The position numbers and the translations under genes are program-made. The notes under the pieces are model-generated. The model worked only from the letters and a program-made list of their open reading frames with translations. It was not told the DNA's origin and did not search any database. 64,000 nucleotides of DNA. Source: JBDHDH01 sp039591615 (lineage in GTDB: Bacteria; Gemmatimonadota; Gemmatimonadetes; Gemmatimonadales; GWC2-71-9). Positions 43,005-52,038 of the stretch are shown here, piece by piece. Position 1 is the first letter of the stretch. Each line of letters starts with the position of its first letter. The stretch is from assembly GCA_039591615.1 (NCBI GenBank), contig JBDHDH010000013.1, positions 1 through 64,000 of the forward strand, in the 5' to 3' direction.

Positions 43005-44581
43005 GGCACGAGCCGGAGATCCGCACTGGCCACAGCCGCGAGGATCTGCATCCCCCGGAAGATATTCGCCACGCGGACATTCTCGTTGGCCGCGTGCTGG
43101 TTGTTGTCGTGATTCACCGTCGGGACGACGACGAACGGGGCGTGGAGAATGTCGGTATACACGTATGCTGGTCCGCTTCCGCCCATGGTTGGACTGATGA
43201 CCGGTCTACCGAGACCGGTGCGACCGAGTGCGGCGATGACTCCCTGCGCTGCGGGCTGAGACAGAGCAGTGCGACCGGCGGGATACCCGCGCTCGGCAGT
43301 CACCTTGACCAACCGCGGAGTGTTCACTCTCGTCGTTGAGTCGGGGTCCTCGTCGACCACCGTGTATCCCTGGCGTTCGATGTGGCGGATGAGCTTCTGT
43401 ACCTGACGCTGGGGATCGTTTCCTGCAACGAGTCGCAGGTCCAACTCGGCGATGGCGACGTCCGGAATGATGGTGCGTGCCTGTTCTCCGACGAACATGC
43501 TCTGAAGCCCTCGGACATTGAGAGAGGGAAGAGCGATGAGCTCCTGGCGAGTCGCTCCACTGCCATCGAGCGAGCCGAGTTGCAGCTGCAGCCGCCGGCT
43601 TCGGTCATCGTGGGGATACGCGTTCCAGGCTTCCCGCTCCGCCGACCCGAGGGGGATCATGTCGTCCTCCCAGCCAGCGACGAGGATCTGACCGTCGGGG
43701 GCCTTCATGGTCGTGAGGAGTTGTGCCAAGCGCATGGCGGGGTTCGGCGCCCAATTGCCGTAATGCCCCGAATGAAGCGGCATGGCCGGCCCGTACATGG
43801 TGAGCGTGGCGCCGACCATCCCGCGTAGCCCGAAGTCCGCGGTTGGCCTTCCCGACGGGTGTATCGGCCCGTCCGCCATCACCACCAGGTCGGCCGTGAG
43901 GAGCTCGCGGTGCTCCCGAACGATTGCCGCCAAATAATTGGATCCTGCCTCCTCTTCTCCTTCGAAGAGAAACTTGAGTCGATTGCGAAACGGAACATCC
44001 GCCGCGCGCCAGGCGTCGAGCATCCGCATGAGCGCGACGATGGGCGCTTTGTCGTCGCTGGCCGAGCGCGCATAGATCCGCCATTCGGGATTCACTCTGC
44101 TTCCGGGTTCAGGCCAGTTATCGATCGGTTCGCCGCCGCCCTCGATCGCGCCGGTTCGCAGGATCGGCGTCCATGGGGATTCCTGCGACCACTTCTCGGG
44201 GTTAGCGGGCTGACCATCGTAGTGACAGTAGAACAGAATCACCGGACGGTCCGGATCGCCGATCTCTCCGTATACGACCGGGGGGCCGCCGGTCTCCAAC
44301 ATCCGTGCGGAAACCCCTCTGGCTTGCAACATCGCCACCAAGGTCTCGGCGTTCCGCCGAGTATTCAGACTGTCCGAGGCCACGTTCGGAATCGTCAGGA
44401 GATCTCGGAGCTCGAGAACGATCTCCCCTTGGTGGGTCTCGATGTACTCCCTCACGACCTCCACCGGATCCTGGCTCTTGACGGGCAGGGCCACGGCTGG
44501 CCCGAGGAACCCACACACCAGGAGGCTGGCGACCGTGCTCCGGCGCACTGAAGAGCGAGTTCCTTTCGATCGAGATGTCAT
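43001..44581 (-). CDS. Secreted M20 family metallopeptidase
   Basis: A 526-residue M20/ArgE-like peptidase with an N-terminal signal (about residues 15-36). Metal-site regions are LFYCHYDGQPAN, the catalytic Glu pair in FLFEGEEEAGS, and VVMADGPIHPSG. HSGHYGNWAPNPA and PTMGGSGPAYVYTD are further conserved segments. M20 enzymes of this type act as dipeptidases or carboxypeptidases with two zinc ions, here in the periplasm or outside. ATG 44581 is the start that gives a signal peptide. Confidence 0.88.
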   Translation of the reverse strand: MTSRSKGTRSSVRRSTVASLLVCGFLGPAVALPVKSQDPVEVVREYIETHQGEIVLELRDLLTIPNVASDSLNTRRNAETLVAMLQARGVSARMLETGGPPVVYGEIGDPDRPVILFYCHYDGQPANPEKWSQESPWTPILRTGAIEGGGEPIDNWPEPGSRVNPEWRIYARSASDDKAPIVALMRMLDAWRAADVPFRNRLKFLFEGEEEAGSNYLAAIVREHRELLTADLVVMADGPIHPSGRPTADFGLRGMVGATLTMYGPAMPLHSGHYGNWAPNPAMRLAQLLTTMKAPDGQILVAGWEDDMIPLGSAEREAWNAYPHDDRSRRLQLQLGSLDGSGATRQELIALPSLNVRGLQSMFVGEQARTIIPDVAIAELDLRLVAGNDPQRQVQKLIRHIERQGYTVVDEDPDSTTRVNTPRLVKVTAERGYPAGRTALSQPAAQGVIAALGRTGLGRPVISPTMGGSGPAYVYTDILHAPFVVVPTVNHDNNQHAANENVRVANIFRGMQILAAVASADLRLVP

Positions 44582-44870
44582 AGCACGTTTCCCGCGGGGG
44601 CGAGATCGAAGACCCGATAGTCCCGGCCAGGTTCGAGATAGGAGAACGATTCGTACGTCGCTCCGCGCTTGGTACGGCTCATCGTCGGCTCCCGGATGCG
44701 CTGAACCGTCAACAATAGTACACGCCATCGGCGTTGCCCGTGAGGTGGGCTCACCGATCTCCCCCCTAGCTCTCCTGCCTACCCATTTGTTTCCAAACGC
44801 AACGCTTCGAAACAGCTGTGCATCCAATCCGTAGGAGAGACCAGGGCGCGTCAGCGCCCCGGAGTCAGCT

Positions 44871-47222
44871 ATGCGCCCGACTCATTGGATCCTTCGTCAA
44901 TCCAAGGCGAGAGTCGCCGTTCTCGGCTTCGTATTCCTCGCCGCGGCAGGTCCAGTCGCCATCGGTCTCGAAGCACTGACCCGGGCCCATCTGGACGACG
45001 TAGTGCTCCAGCCGCCACCTCGATTTTACACCCGCCCAACGGTGCTCTACCCAGGGATGGCGGTGGACCGTCAGCGGCTCGCGGGTCAGCTCGATCGGCT
45101 AGGATATCAGAGATCTCGTAGATCGCGCGTGCTGATCGGCGAGTACTACGCTGGCACTCGCACCTGGGTCATTGGCCGCCGCACATTCCGATACGCCAAC
45201 CGGCTCGACGCAGAGGCCGTATCTACCGTGCACGTCGGATATGACGGGCGCATCCGGTCTGTTAACGATGAACGCGGCCGACGCCTCCGCTCTCTTGCGC
45301 TCGAGCCCGAGCTCCTTCCAGGCGCGCACGGAGGTACGCTGATCGATCGCACGCCCGTGACGCTAGAGGATGTGCCCCGGCAGCTGGTCGACGCCGTTTT
45401 GTCGGTCGAGGATCAACGGTTCTTCGATCACGGAGGGCTGGATCCCCGGCGGATCGTCGGAGCGCTGGTCGCAAACGTCCGTGCCCGTCGCGTCGTGCAG
45501 GGCGCCAGCACCCTCACGCAGCAGTTGGCCAAGAACCTGTTCCTCTCGCCGCGACGCACACCTCTCCGAAAACTCCGTGAGGTCGCCATGGCCCTCACGC
45601 TGGAGCGCCGCCATTCCAAGGAGGAGATCCTCCAGACATACCTGAACCACGTGTACCTGGGCCAGGACGGCGCCCGGGCAATTCACGGTGTGGGCCGTGC
45701 AGCACAGTTCTACTTCGGCAAGGACGTGACTCGTCTGGAGCTCCACGAGGCTGCTCTCCTCGCCGGAATCATCAAGGGCCCGAGCTTCTACTCACTTGTC
45801 CGCCACCCAGATCGCGCCGCCGAACGGCGAAACCTCGTGCTCAAGGCGATGCGAGACCTGAACGTGATCGACGACGCCATGCGTACCCGCGCCGGTGCCG
45901 CGCCGGTTCGCTTGGCCAAACGTCCGCGCCGAGTTCAACACGGCCGTCACTTCGTCGAGTACGTGGCGCAAGAGCTCCGGGAGCGGCATGGGCGCGGCGA
46001 GCTCGAGAAGGGGGTCACGGTTCTCACAACGCTCGACATGGACCTGCAGATCTTCGCTGAGGAAGCGATGACACGCGGGCTCGCGCGCCTCGAGCGGGAC
46101 TACCCTCGTTTCAGAGGAGACGACGCACGCCTCGAGGGAGCATTGATTGCACTCGATCCACGAAGCGGCGAGATCCTCGCTATGGTGGGTGGTCGAGACT
46201 ACGGCGTCTCCCAGTTCAACCGTGCCGTCAACGCACGCAGGCAACCAGGAAGCGCCTTCAAGCCGGTGGTGGCGCTGACGGCCCTCACGCAGCAACGTGG
46301 CTACACGCTGGCAACGGCGCTCAGGGACGAGCCATTCACGGTCGAGACCGCCGCAGGCATATGGCGGCCCGTCAACTACGACGGGAGATTTCGTGGGAGC
46401 GTGTCGCTCCGTGAGGCGCTGGAGCGGTCCCTGAATGTGCCCTTCGCCCGACTGGGGATGGACGTCGGACCGGAGCACATCGTCGAGAGCGCCAGGAAGC
46501 TCGGCATCGAGGGTCCGCTCAACCCGGTACCCAGCCTTGCCCTCGGTGCGTCCGAGGTGTCGCCCCTCGAATTGACCAGGGCGTTCGGGGTGCTGGCTGC
46601 TGAGGGATTCCGGGCTGACCTGCACACGACGCTCCAGGTCCTCGACGCTAGCGGCGAGGAGCTGAGTCGCTTCGAGTTCACCGGCGAGCGAGTCTACGAT
46701 GCCGCCGAGACGTATCTGGTGACATCGGCCCTCCAGGGCGCCGTCGAGCGCGGGACCGGTCGCGGCTTGCGCGGCCTAGGGTACGGTGGGCCGGTGGCGG
46801 CGAAGTCGGGCACGACCAACGACTTTCGCGATGCCTGGTTCATTGCCTATACGCCTTCGATGGCTGTCGGGGTCTGGGTGGGATTCGACGACGGCCGCAG
46901 CCTCCAACTCCCCGGCTCGCGCGCCGCACTGCCGATCGTCGCCCGCTTCCTCAAGGCAGCACTCGGGCCGTACGGCAACCTCGACTTCACGATCCCCGCC
47001 GGAATCGACGTCGTGGAGGTAAACCGGGACACGGGCCTCCGGGCCGGACCGGGCTGCCGGGGCGACCCAGAGGTTTTCCTCCGAGGAACGGCACCCCAGG
47101 AGAGCTGTTCGCCGTACTGGGCGTCCGATTGGCGCGACCGGCGGCGCCCTACCCGCCTCCCAAGGGAGCTCCGCGACCTGGTGGCCGATCTGCTCCGCCG
47201 ATTGATGCGGGGCCGGAATTAG
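44871..47222 (+). CDS. mrcB: Class A penicillin-binding protein (PBP1b-type transglycosylase/transpeptidase)
   Basis: A 783-residue bifunctional peptidoglycan synthase. A short cytoplasmic start and one membrane helix (about residues 14-33) are followed by a UB2H-like domain (LDRLGYQRSRRSR and onward). The glycosyltransferase domain comes next, with catalytic Glu in SVEDQRFFDHGG and then QGASTLTQQLAKNLFLSP. The transpeptidase domain has SxxK with Ser461 (GSAFK), the SLN motif (ERSLNVPFARLG) and the KSGTT motif (AAKSGTTNDFRDAW). The presence of UB2H favours the PBP1b type. It is preceded by a GGAG ribosome site. Confidence 0.92.
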   Translation: MRPTHWILRQSKARVAVLGFVFLAAAGPVAIGLEALTRAHLDDVVLQPPPRFYTRPTVLYPGMAVDRQRLAGQLDRLGYQRSRRSRVLIGEYYAGTRTWVIGRRTFRYANRLDAEAVSTVHVGYDGRIRSVNDERGRRLRSLALEPELLPGAHGGTLIDRTPVTLEDVPRQLVDAVLSVEDQRFFDHGGLDPRRIVGALVANVRARRVVQGASTLTQQLAKNLFLSPRRTPLRKLREVAMALTLERRHSKEEILQTYLNHVYLGQDGARAIHGVGRAAQFYFGKDVTRLELHEAALLAGIIKGPSFYSLVRHPDRAAERRNLVLKAMRDLNVIDDAMRTRAGAAPVRLAKRPRRVQHGRHFVEYVAQELRERHGRGELEKGVTVLTTLDMDLQIFAEEAMTRGLARLERDYPRFRGDDARLEGALIALDPRSGEILAMVGGRDYGVSQFNRAVNARRQPGSAFKPVVALTALTQQRGYTLATALRDEPFTVETAAGIWRPVNYDGRFRGSVSLREALERSLNVPFARLGMDVGPEHIVESARKLGIEGPLNPVPSLALGASEVSPLELTRAFGVLAAEGFRADLHTTLQVLDASGEELSRFEFTGERVYDAAETYLVTSALQGAVERGTGRGLRGLGYGGPVAAKSGTTNDFRDAWFIAYTPSMAVGVWVGFDDGRSLQLPGSRAALPIVARFLKAALGPYGNLDFTIPAGIDVVEVNRDTGLRAGPGCRGDPEVFLRGTAPQESCSPYWASDWRDRRRPTRLPRELRDLVADLLRRLMRGRN

Positions 47223-47339
47223 GCCGGGGCGGGGCACCCCTGCTGCCCTCCGGCTCCCGGTTACCTGCCGCGTCGTCCCTGCCATCCGAATCACCCTCCA
47301 TATGTGACTCATCACCCATTCTGCCGTGCCCCGTCCCTC

Positions 47340-47345
47340 TATCTT
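47340..47345 (+). promoter_or_regulatory. -10-like TATCTT directly upstream of the diguanylate cyclase start
   Basis: TATCTT ends 6 bp before the ATG at 47352, and no ribosome site is present. If used as a -10 box, the transcript would be leaderless. The same TATCTT occurs 8 bp before the sigma-factor ATG (26594-26599) and upstream of the rhodanese gene (31566-31571). Confidence 0.3.
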
Positions 47346-47351
47346 GCCCCC

Positions 47352-49289
47352 ATGTCCGGCGAGCGAGGAGATCTGCGGTCCTGGGTGGAGCGAGCGTGGC
47401 GTCACGGCGTCGAGGCGGCTGGCAGGCTAGGCAGCCTGGCAGCCGCCAAGCTGCCTGGTGCCGTCAAGGGGGCTCAGCGGCTGAGCCAGACGACCCTCGG
47501 ACGGCTACGCCGCGGCATGCAGACACTCGGCGAGCGGACCCTTCCCGCTGTCTCTCGGGGCGTTCGGGCACTCGCGGACGTGCGGCGCTACGTGGTGGCC
47601 CGCTTGCCGATGAACGTTCGGCTCGACAGCATCAAGAGTAAGATCGTGGTCTTCGCTCTCCTGGCCACGCTCATCCCTACCGTCATCACCGCCGTCATCG
47701 CCTACGCGAACAGCAGCCGGGCGATTACCGGTAAGATCACCGAGCAGCTCCAGCGGGCGAGTACCTCCGCGGCACGAGAGATGGACCTCTGGTTCAAGGA
47801 ACGCGTCTACGACGTCAAAGTCTTTGCCAGTTCGTACGAAGTCACCGAGAATCTCGACGCGATCCGTCTCCTGGGCAGCAATCCTATGGGCGGGAACGAC
47901 ATGCAGGCTCGGCTCGGCGACTACCTCAACGCCGTGCAAGAGCGGTTCACCGACTATGACGAGCTGTTCGTGCTCGACCAGGCTGAGCGGGTTGTTGCGT
48001 CGAGTGCCCAGCACGTCGCATCAGAGGTGCGGCTCCCTCCAGATTGGCTGACAACCATTCGGTCGGGTCGTCCCGTCGTCGGCGATCCCCAATGGGATGA
48101 GCACGTTGGACGCACGCTTCTACCGGTCGCCGTCCCTATCCAAGCGGCTGGTGCACGCTTGCTCGGTGCGCTCGTGGCAAAGCTCAACTTCGAATCGGTA
48201 GACGAGATCCTCACGCGATTCTCACCGGAAGACGCCGGATACGTGTATCTAGTCACGTCAGCCGGGACACCGGTCGTCGGAGACTGGCCAGACCAACACG
48301 ACTCGACAGCGGTCCTCGCCGCAACCGACGCCCTGTTGGCCCGCGAGGGGAGCGTGGTTTCGTACCTGGGCGCCGGTGGAGACCATGTGGTTGGCACGCT
48401 CAGGCGCGTTCCTCAACTCGACTGGGCGATCGTCGCCGAGATCCCGCGAACACATGCGTTTGCACCCGTTGCCCGGCTGCGAAACGTGACGGTGATGGTG
48501 GTCTCCGGGCTGCTGCTGGGAGTGGGCGCCATTGCCTACGGCCTTGGCTTGCTCATCGTCCGCCCTCTGGATCGGCTCACCGCCGCTGCCGCCGAGGTCG
48601 CTCGCGGAGATCTGGCCGTCGACCTGCCGGTGGCCGGAGGCGGCGAGGTGGGAATCCTCACCGAGGTCTTCAACGACATGGTTCGGCGCCTGCATGAGGG
48701 GCGACAGAAACTCGATTCCATCAACGAGAAGCTCCGGCTCAAGAACGAGGAGCTGGGCCGCCTCTCGGTGACCGACGCGCTCACCGGCCTGTCGAATCGA
48801 CGACACCTCATGGAGCTCCTCGACCAAGAGGCCCGGCGCTCGCGACGCATGAAGCGCCCCTTCGGCATACTCGTCGTCGATGTCGATCACTTCAAGCGTT
48901 TCAACGACAGGTATGGACACCTCGCGGGAGACCGCATCCTCACGAAACTCGCCACCCTGCTGAAACGCACGATGCGCGAGATCGATAGCGCGGCCCGCTA
49001 TGGCGGAGAAGAGTTCGTCGTGCTCCTCCCGGAAACTGATCTGGCGGGAGCGGTACAAGCTGGAGAGAGGATCCGAACGCGTCTTGCCCGAGAAACGATC
49101 TCGGTGGGAGAGGACGAGGTCACGGTTACTGTGAGCATTGGCGCAGCTGAGTTCCCCACCGACGGCGAGGTCGCCGACGCCGTACTCTCCAATGCGGATG
49201 CCGCGCTCTATGAGGCCAAGCGACAGGGGCGAGATCGTGTGGCTCGCACTCGGCGCCCCGAAGCCGGGACGGCTAAGCGCGAGGCGTAG
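47352..49289 (+). CDS. Membrane diguanylate cyclase: Cache sensor, HAMP, GGDEF
   Basis: A 645-residue sensor enzyme. Residues about 1-90 form an unusual basic helical cytoplasmic leader. A transmembrane helix lies near 100-118, then a periplasmic double-Cache-like region (about 120-370), a second helix (LLLGVGAIAYGLGLLIV), HAMP (about 400-450), a short coiled coil and the GGDEF domain (about 475-635). The active-site motif is GGEEF at 551-555. The RxxD inhibitory site (Arg542-Asp545) lies five residues upstream, so feedback inhibition by c-di-GMP is expected. No EAL domain is attached. The signal sensed by the Cache region is unknown. Confidence 0.92.
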   Translation: MSGERGDLRSWVERAWRHGVEAAGRLGSLAAAKLPGAVKGAQRLSQTTLGRLRRGMQTLGERTLPAVSRGVRALADVRRYVVARLPMNVRLDSIKSKIVVFALLATLIPTVITAVIAYANSSRAITGKITEQLQRASTSAAREMDLWFKERVYDVKVFASSYEVTENLDAIRLLGSNPMGGNDMQARLGDYLNAVQERFTDYDELFVLDQAERVVASSAQHVASEVRLPPDWLTTIRSGRPVVGDPQWDEHVGRTLLPVAVPIQAAGARLLGALVAKLNFESVDEILTRFSPEDAGYVYLVTSAGTPVVGDWPDQHDSTAVLAATDALLAREGSVVSYLGAGGDHVVGTLRRVPQLDWAIVAEIPRTHAFAPVARLRNVTVMVVSGLLLGVGAIAYGLGLLIVRPLDRLTAAAAEVARGDLAVDLPVAGGGEVGILTEVFNDMVRRLHEGRQKLDSINEKLRLKNEELGRLSVTDALTGLSNRRHLMELLDQEARRSRRMKRPFGILVVDVDHFKRFNDRYGHLAGDRILTKLATLLKRTMREIDSAARYGGEEFVVLLPETDLAGAVQAGERIRTRLARETISVGEDEVTVTVSIGAAEFPTDGEVADAVLSNADAALYEAKRQGRDRVARTRRPEAGTAKREA

Positions 49290-49292
49290 CGG

Positions 49293-50087
49293 CTACGGGA
49301 CCTCCGACCGATTCCGCACCAGGCTGTGGAAGATCCACCCTTCTCTGCCCTGCTCGTCGGAGACACGGACCCACTCCTCGGTATGAGAACGGCCGACGAG
49401 CGCCGTGCCCGGGCTCGCGGTATAAAGGATCTCGAAGCTCAGACCGGGGCCCTTCCGAACGTTGCTCCGGCGGACCGTTTCGAGGGATAGTGGTAGCGCG
49501 AATCGCACCTCTCCCGCACGCATCGCTCCGCCGTCACCCCCCGCCAAACGCCCTTCTCCCGCTCGCGCAATGTTCCGCGCCTCGCTGGCCAGGTATAACG
49601 AGCCGCCATAGTTGTCTTGATTGAACTCCGCAGTGCTCATCTGCAATAGCTGCTCGGCCTGCCCAATCTCGGGAGCCGTGTCCGGGCCTGCCGCGCGGAG
49701 CGCGTCCAGAGCGATCTCGGCTTCCGCCATGGCGGAGGCCGCCTCCGCACGACTCGCCGTGGTCTGTAGCCTGGCCATCGATCGCACGACCTCTTGAATC
49801 GCCTCGTTGAGGCGCCGCTGAAGCTCGACAACCTGCGCATCGCGTTCCATCAATTGCAGCTGGAGCTGGGCGATTCGCCGCTCGAGCGCTGGATTGGGAT
49901 CCGCACTAGCCTCGACCGTTACCGTATCGATCACCACCACCGTATCGGGCACGGGTGTAGCCGCGACCTCGACCGTTTTACCCGCACACCCAGTCAAGCA
50001 CGACATGACCAGACCAACCACGGCGACGACGTGCCAAGGGATGGCACGCGTTCGGCGACAAGGGGCCACCGGCGAACGTGGCTGCAT
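49293..50087 (-). CDS. Lipoprotein with coiled coil and C-terminal SH3-like domain
   Basis: A 264-residue lipoprotein. The signal ends at lipobox LTGC (MSCLTGC, Cys at about residue 35). A coiled coil follows (residues about 70-115, LERRIAQLQLQLMERDAQVV), then a helical region. The C-terminal bacterial SH3 domain begins near RRSNVRKGPGLSFEILYTAS and ends at GWIFHSLV. Such proteins usually bind cell wall or partner proteins in the periplasm. The gene converges with the diguanylate cyclase, whose stop lies only 3 bp away. Confidence 0.8.
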   Translation of the reverse strand: MQPRSPVAPCRRTRAIPWHVVAVVGLVMSCLTGCAGKTVEVAATPVPDTVVVIDTVTVEASADPNPALERRIAQLQLQLMERDAQVVELQRRLNEAIQEVVRSMARLQTTASRAEAASAMAEAEIALDALRAAGPDTAPEIGQAEQLLQMSTAEFNQDNYGGSLYLASEARNIARAGEGRLAGGDGGAMRAGEVRFALPLSLETVRRSNVRKGPGLSFEILYTASPGTALVGRSHTEEWVRVSDEQGREGWIFHSLVRNRSEVP

Positions 50088-50660
50088 GGTCACTGCGCCC
50101 AAGAACGATCCAGCCGGTACATGGTCGTTACCCCCTGTTCGGTGACGGGCGAACGCAAAGCGGCATGCGTAGCCACCAATCTGGGCTCCTCCGAGCGAAG
50201 ACGCCCTCAGACCGTAATGAAGATATGCCGACGGTACAGCACGTCCAACGCCCATGACTAGAGCAGCACCACGGCCACGGCGAAGGCCGGGGGAAGCCGT
50301 TCAACGGAGCTGGACAGTATCGGCACCTCCTTCCGGTGAGGAATTCCCCAACCAGTCCGGGGACGCCCACGCGGGCGAGGGGATAGCCCCACAGGCGCGA
50401 CGGGGCGGCGGACCGTCTGGACAGGGTTCTTCAGGCCGCCGTCTGGCATTCGCAACCTCCGCCGCTGTAGGACGTTACAAAGGCGGCGCCGGACTGTGTC
50501 CCGGGATCAGGCCGGCGCTCGCTTGCGCCAAAGCGGCCCGGCCGAGAGTTTTGGCTGTATCGACTTGGGCGTGGCGGGCGTCTGGGTCCCAGTCGCACCC
50601 CAACCGGGCCCGCGAATCACCTGATGCTCGTCGCGTGCCGCTCCCCCCGAGGAGGCTGTC
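50088..50660. other. Divergent intergenic region with clustered hairpins
   Basis: No convincing gene is seen in this 573-bp interval; open frames have non-protein-like composition. The middle (50297-50390) is packed with short inverted repeats, described separately. The right end carries a GAGGAGG ribosome site for the TPR gene. Confidence 0.5.
50297..50390. other. Cluster of consecutive short hairpins (possible structured RNA)
   Basis: Within about 95 bp there are CCGTT-C-AACGG (50298-50308), TTCC-GGTGA-GGAA (50331-50343), CCCC-N9-GGGG (50346-50362), CGCCC-ACGC-GGGCG (50364-50377) and GGGG-ATAG-CCCC (50379-50390). The last three are almost back to back. GC-rich DNA yields chance hairpins, but this density is notable in a long non-coding interval. 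The strand cannot be decided. Confidence 0.35.
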
Positions 50661-51908
50661 ATGCGAGCGTTCGCCGTCCTTGGCCTCGTCGTCACGATGC
50701 TGGTCGTCGTGCCCGGACTCGAAGCCCAAGCCGCTGCGTCGGACAACCCCGCAGCGCAGGCCGCCTTTGAGCGTGGCCACGAGCTCTACCTCGACACCGA
50801 GTATCGCCAGTCGCTTCCGTTTCTCTACCGGGCGTACGAGCTCGACACCAGCTTCGTCGTTCCGCTGGTCTTTGCGGCGCTGAGCCACAACAACTTACAG
50901 GAATACGCCAACACGGACTCCCTCGTGCAGGAGCTCGAGAAGCATAGCGATCACCTGGACGACTACCACACGGGTTGGCTGGCCTATCTCACCGGCCGGA
51001 TCACCGGCGACAACGAAGCGGCGCTGCGTGCGATCAGCCGCACCGCCAAGATAGCGCCTGGCACCAAGGCGGTGTACAACCAGGCGTGGATCGCCATTAG
51101 CCTCAATAAAGCCCGACAGGCTCGCGAGGCGCTGGAGAGCCTCGACCCCGCCACGGAACCGATGCGCGGCTGGTTTCCCTACTGGAACCAGCTCACCTGG
51201 TCCTATTACATGTTGGGCGAGTACGACAACCAGCTCGCCGCGGCCCGCAGGGCTCGTGAGTTCTATCCGACGAGCATGGCGGCCCTGTTGCTCGAGGCAG
51301 AAGCGCATGCTGCCATCGGGAGGGAGAACGACATCGAGAGGCTCGTCGAGGAAGGCAAGTCGCTCCAGCCCGCGGCCGGGCTGAATCTCGGCGGGCTGAT
51401 GACCAACACCGCAACGATCCTGGCTGCGCGCGGGCACGAGCGAGCCGCCCGTCGGCTCCTCGACCAGGCGCTCGAATGGCTCGACCTGCAGCCCCGTGAG
51501 GTCAAGCTCTCCAATGATCATCGGAGTTTGGTCGCGTGGACGCTCTACAGCGACGGACGGTGGCCGGAAGCGCGGCGGGCGTACCGAAGGCTGGTCAAGG
51601 ATTTCTCCGAGGACCTCACTTACCGTGGCCGCCTGGCAGTTGCTTCGGCGCGGGACGGTGACACGGACGAAGCGGAGCTGATCGCAACGTGGTTGGGGGG
51701 AGACACGGGGCCGTACGTCTTTGGAACCAACACGTACTGGCGCGGCCACATCGCAGCGGCCCTGGGACGAAACGCCGACGCCGTACGACTCCTTCGGGAG
51801 GCCGTCGCGGAGGGAATGCTCCTCCCACGACTCTTCCAGGTCGATCTCAACCTTGCGGAACTACGACAGGACCCAGCCTTTCAGGAGTTCGTGAAGCCGC
51901 GCGAGTGA
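50661..51908 (+). CDS. Secreted TPR-repeat protein
   Basis: A 415-residue protein with a signal peptide ending near LEAQA (about residue 24), then helical tetratricopeptide-type repeats along most of its length (for example AAFERGHELYLDTEYRQSLP and AWIAISLNKARQAREALESL). TPR proteins act as protein-interaction scaffolds. It begins behind GAGGAGG and is followed 130 bp downstream by a secreted S9 peptidase on the same strand. The two may be co-expressed. Confidence 0.8.
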   Translation: MRAFAVLGLVVTMLVVVPGLEAQAAASDNPAAQAAFERGHELYLDTEYRQSLPFLYRAYELDTSFVVPLVFAALSHNNLQEYANTDSLVQELEKHSDHLDDYHTGWLAYLTGRITGDNEAALRAISRTAKIAPGTKAVYNQAWIAISLNKARQAREALESLDPATEPMRGWFPYWNQLTWSYYMLGEYDNQLAAARRAREFYPTSMAALLLEAEAHAAIGRENDIERLVEEGKSLQPAAGLNLGGLMTNTATILAARGHERAARRLLDQALEWLDLQPREVKLSNDHRSLVAWTLYSDGRWPEARRAYRRLVKDFSEDLTYRGRLAVASARDGDTDEAELIATWLGGDTGPYVFGTNTYWRGHIAAALGRNADAVRLLREAVAEGMLLPRLFQVDLNLAELRQDPAFQEFVKPRE

Positions 51909-52038
51909 CCGTGCGGATCAATAGAGAACCAACCCCAAGGGGGCGCGCGCCGAGCAGAGACGCTGGCCCCTTTTGTCGTGTGAATCGATAAGAAAGTCAC
52001 CGGCTAGCCTGGATCACCCGAATTCACCGAGGTGTTCG

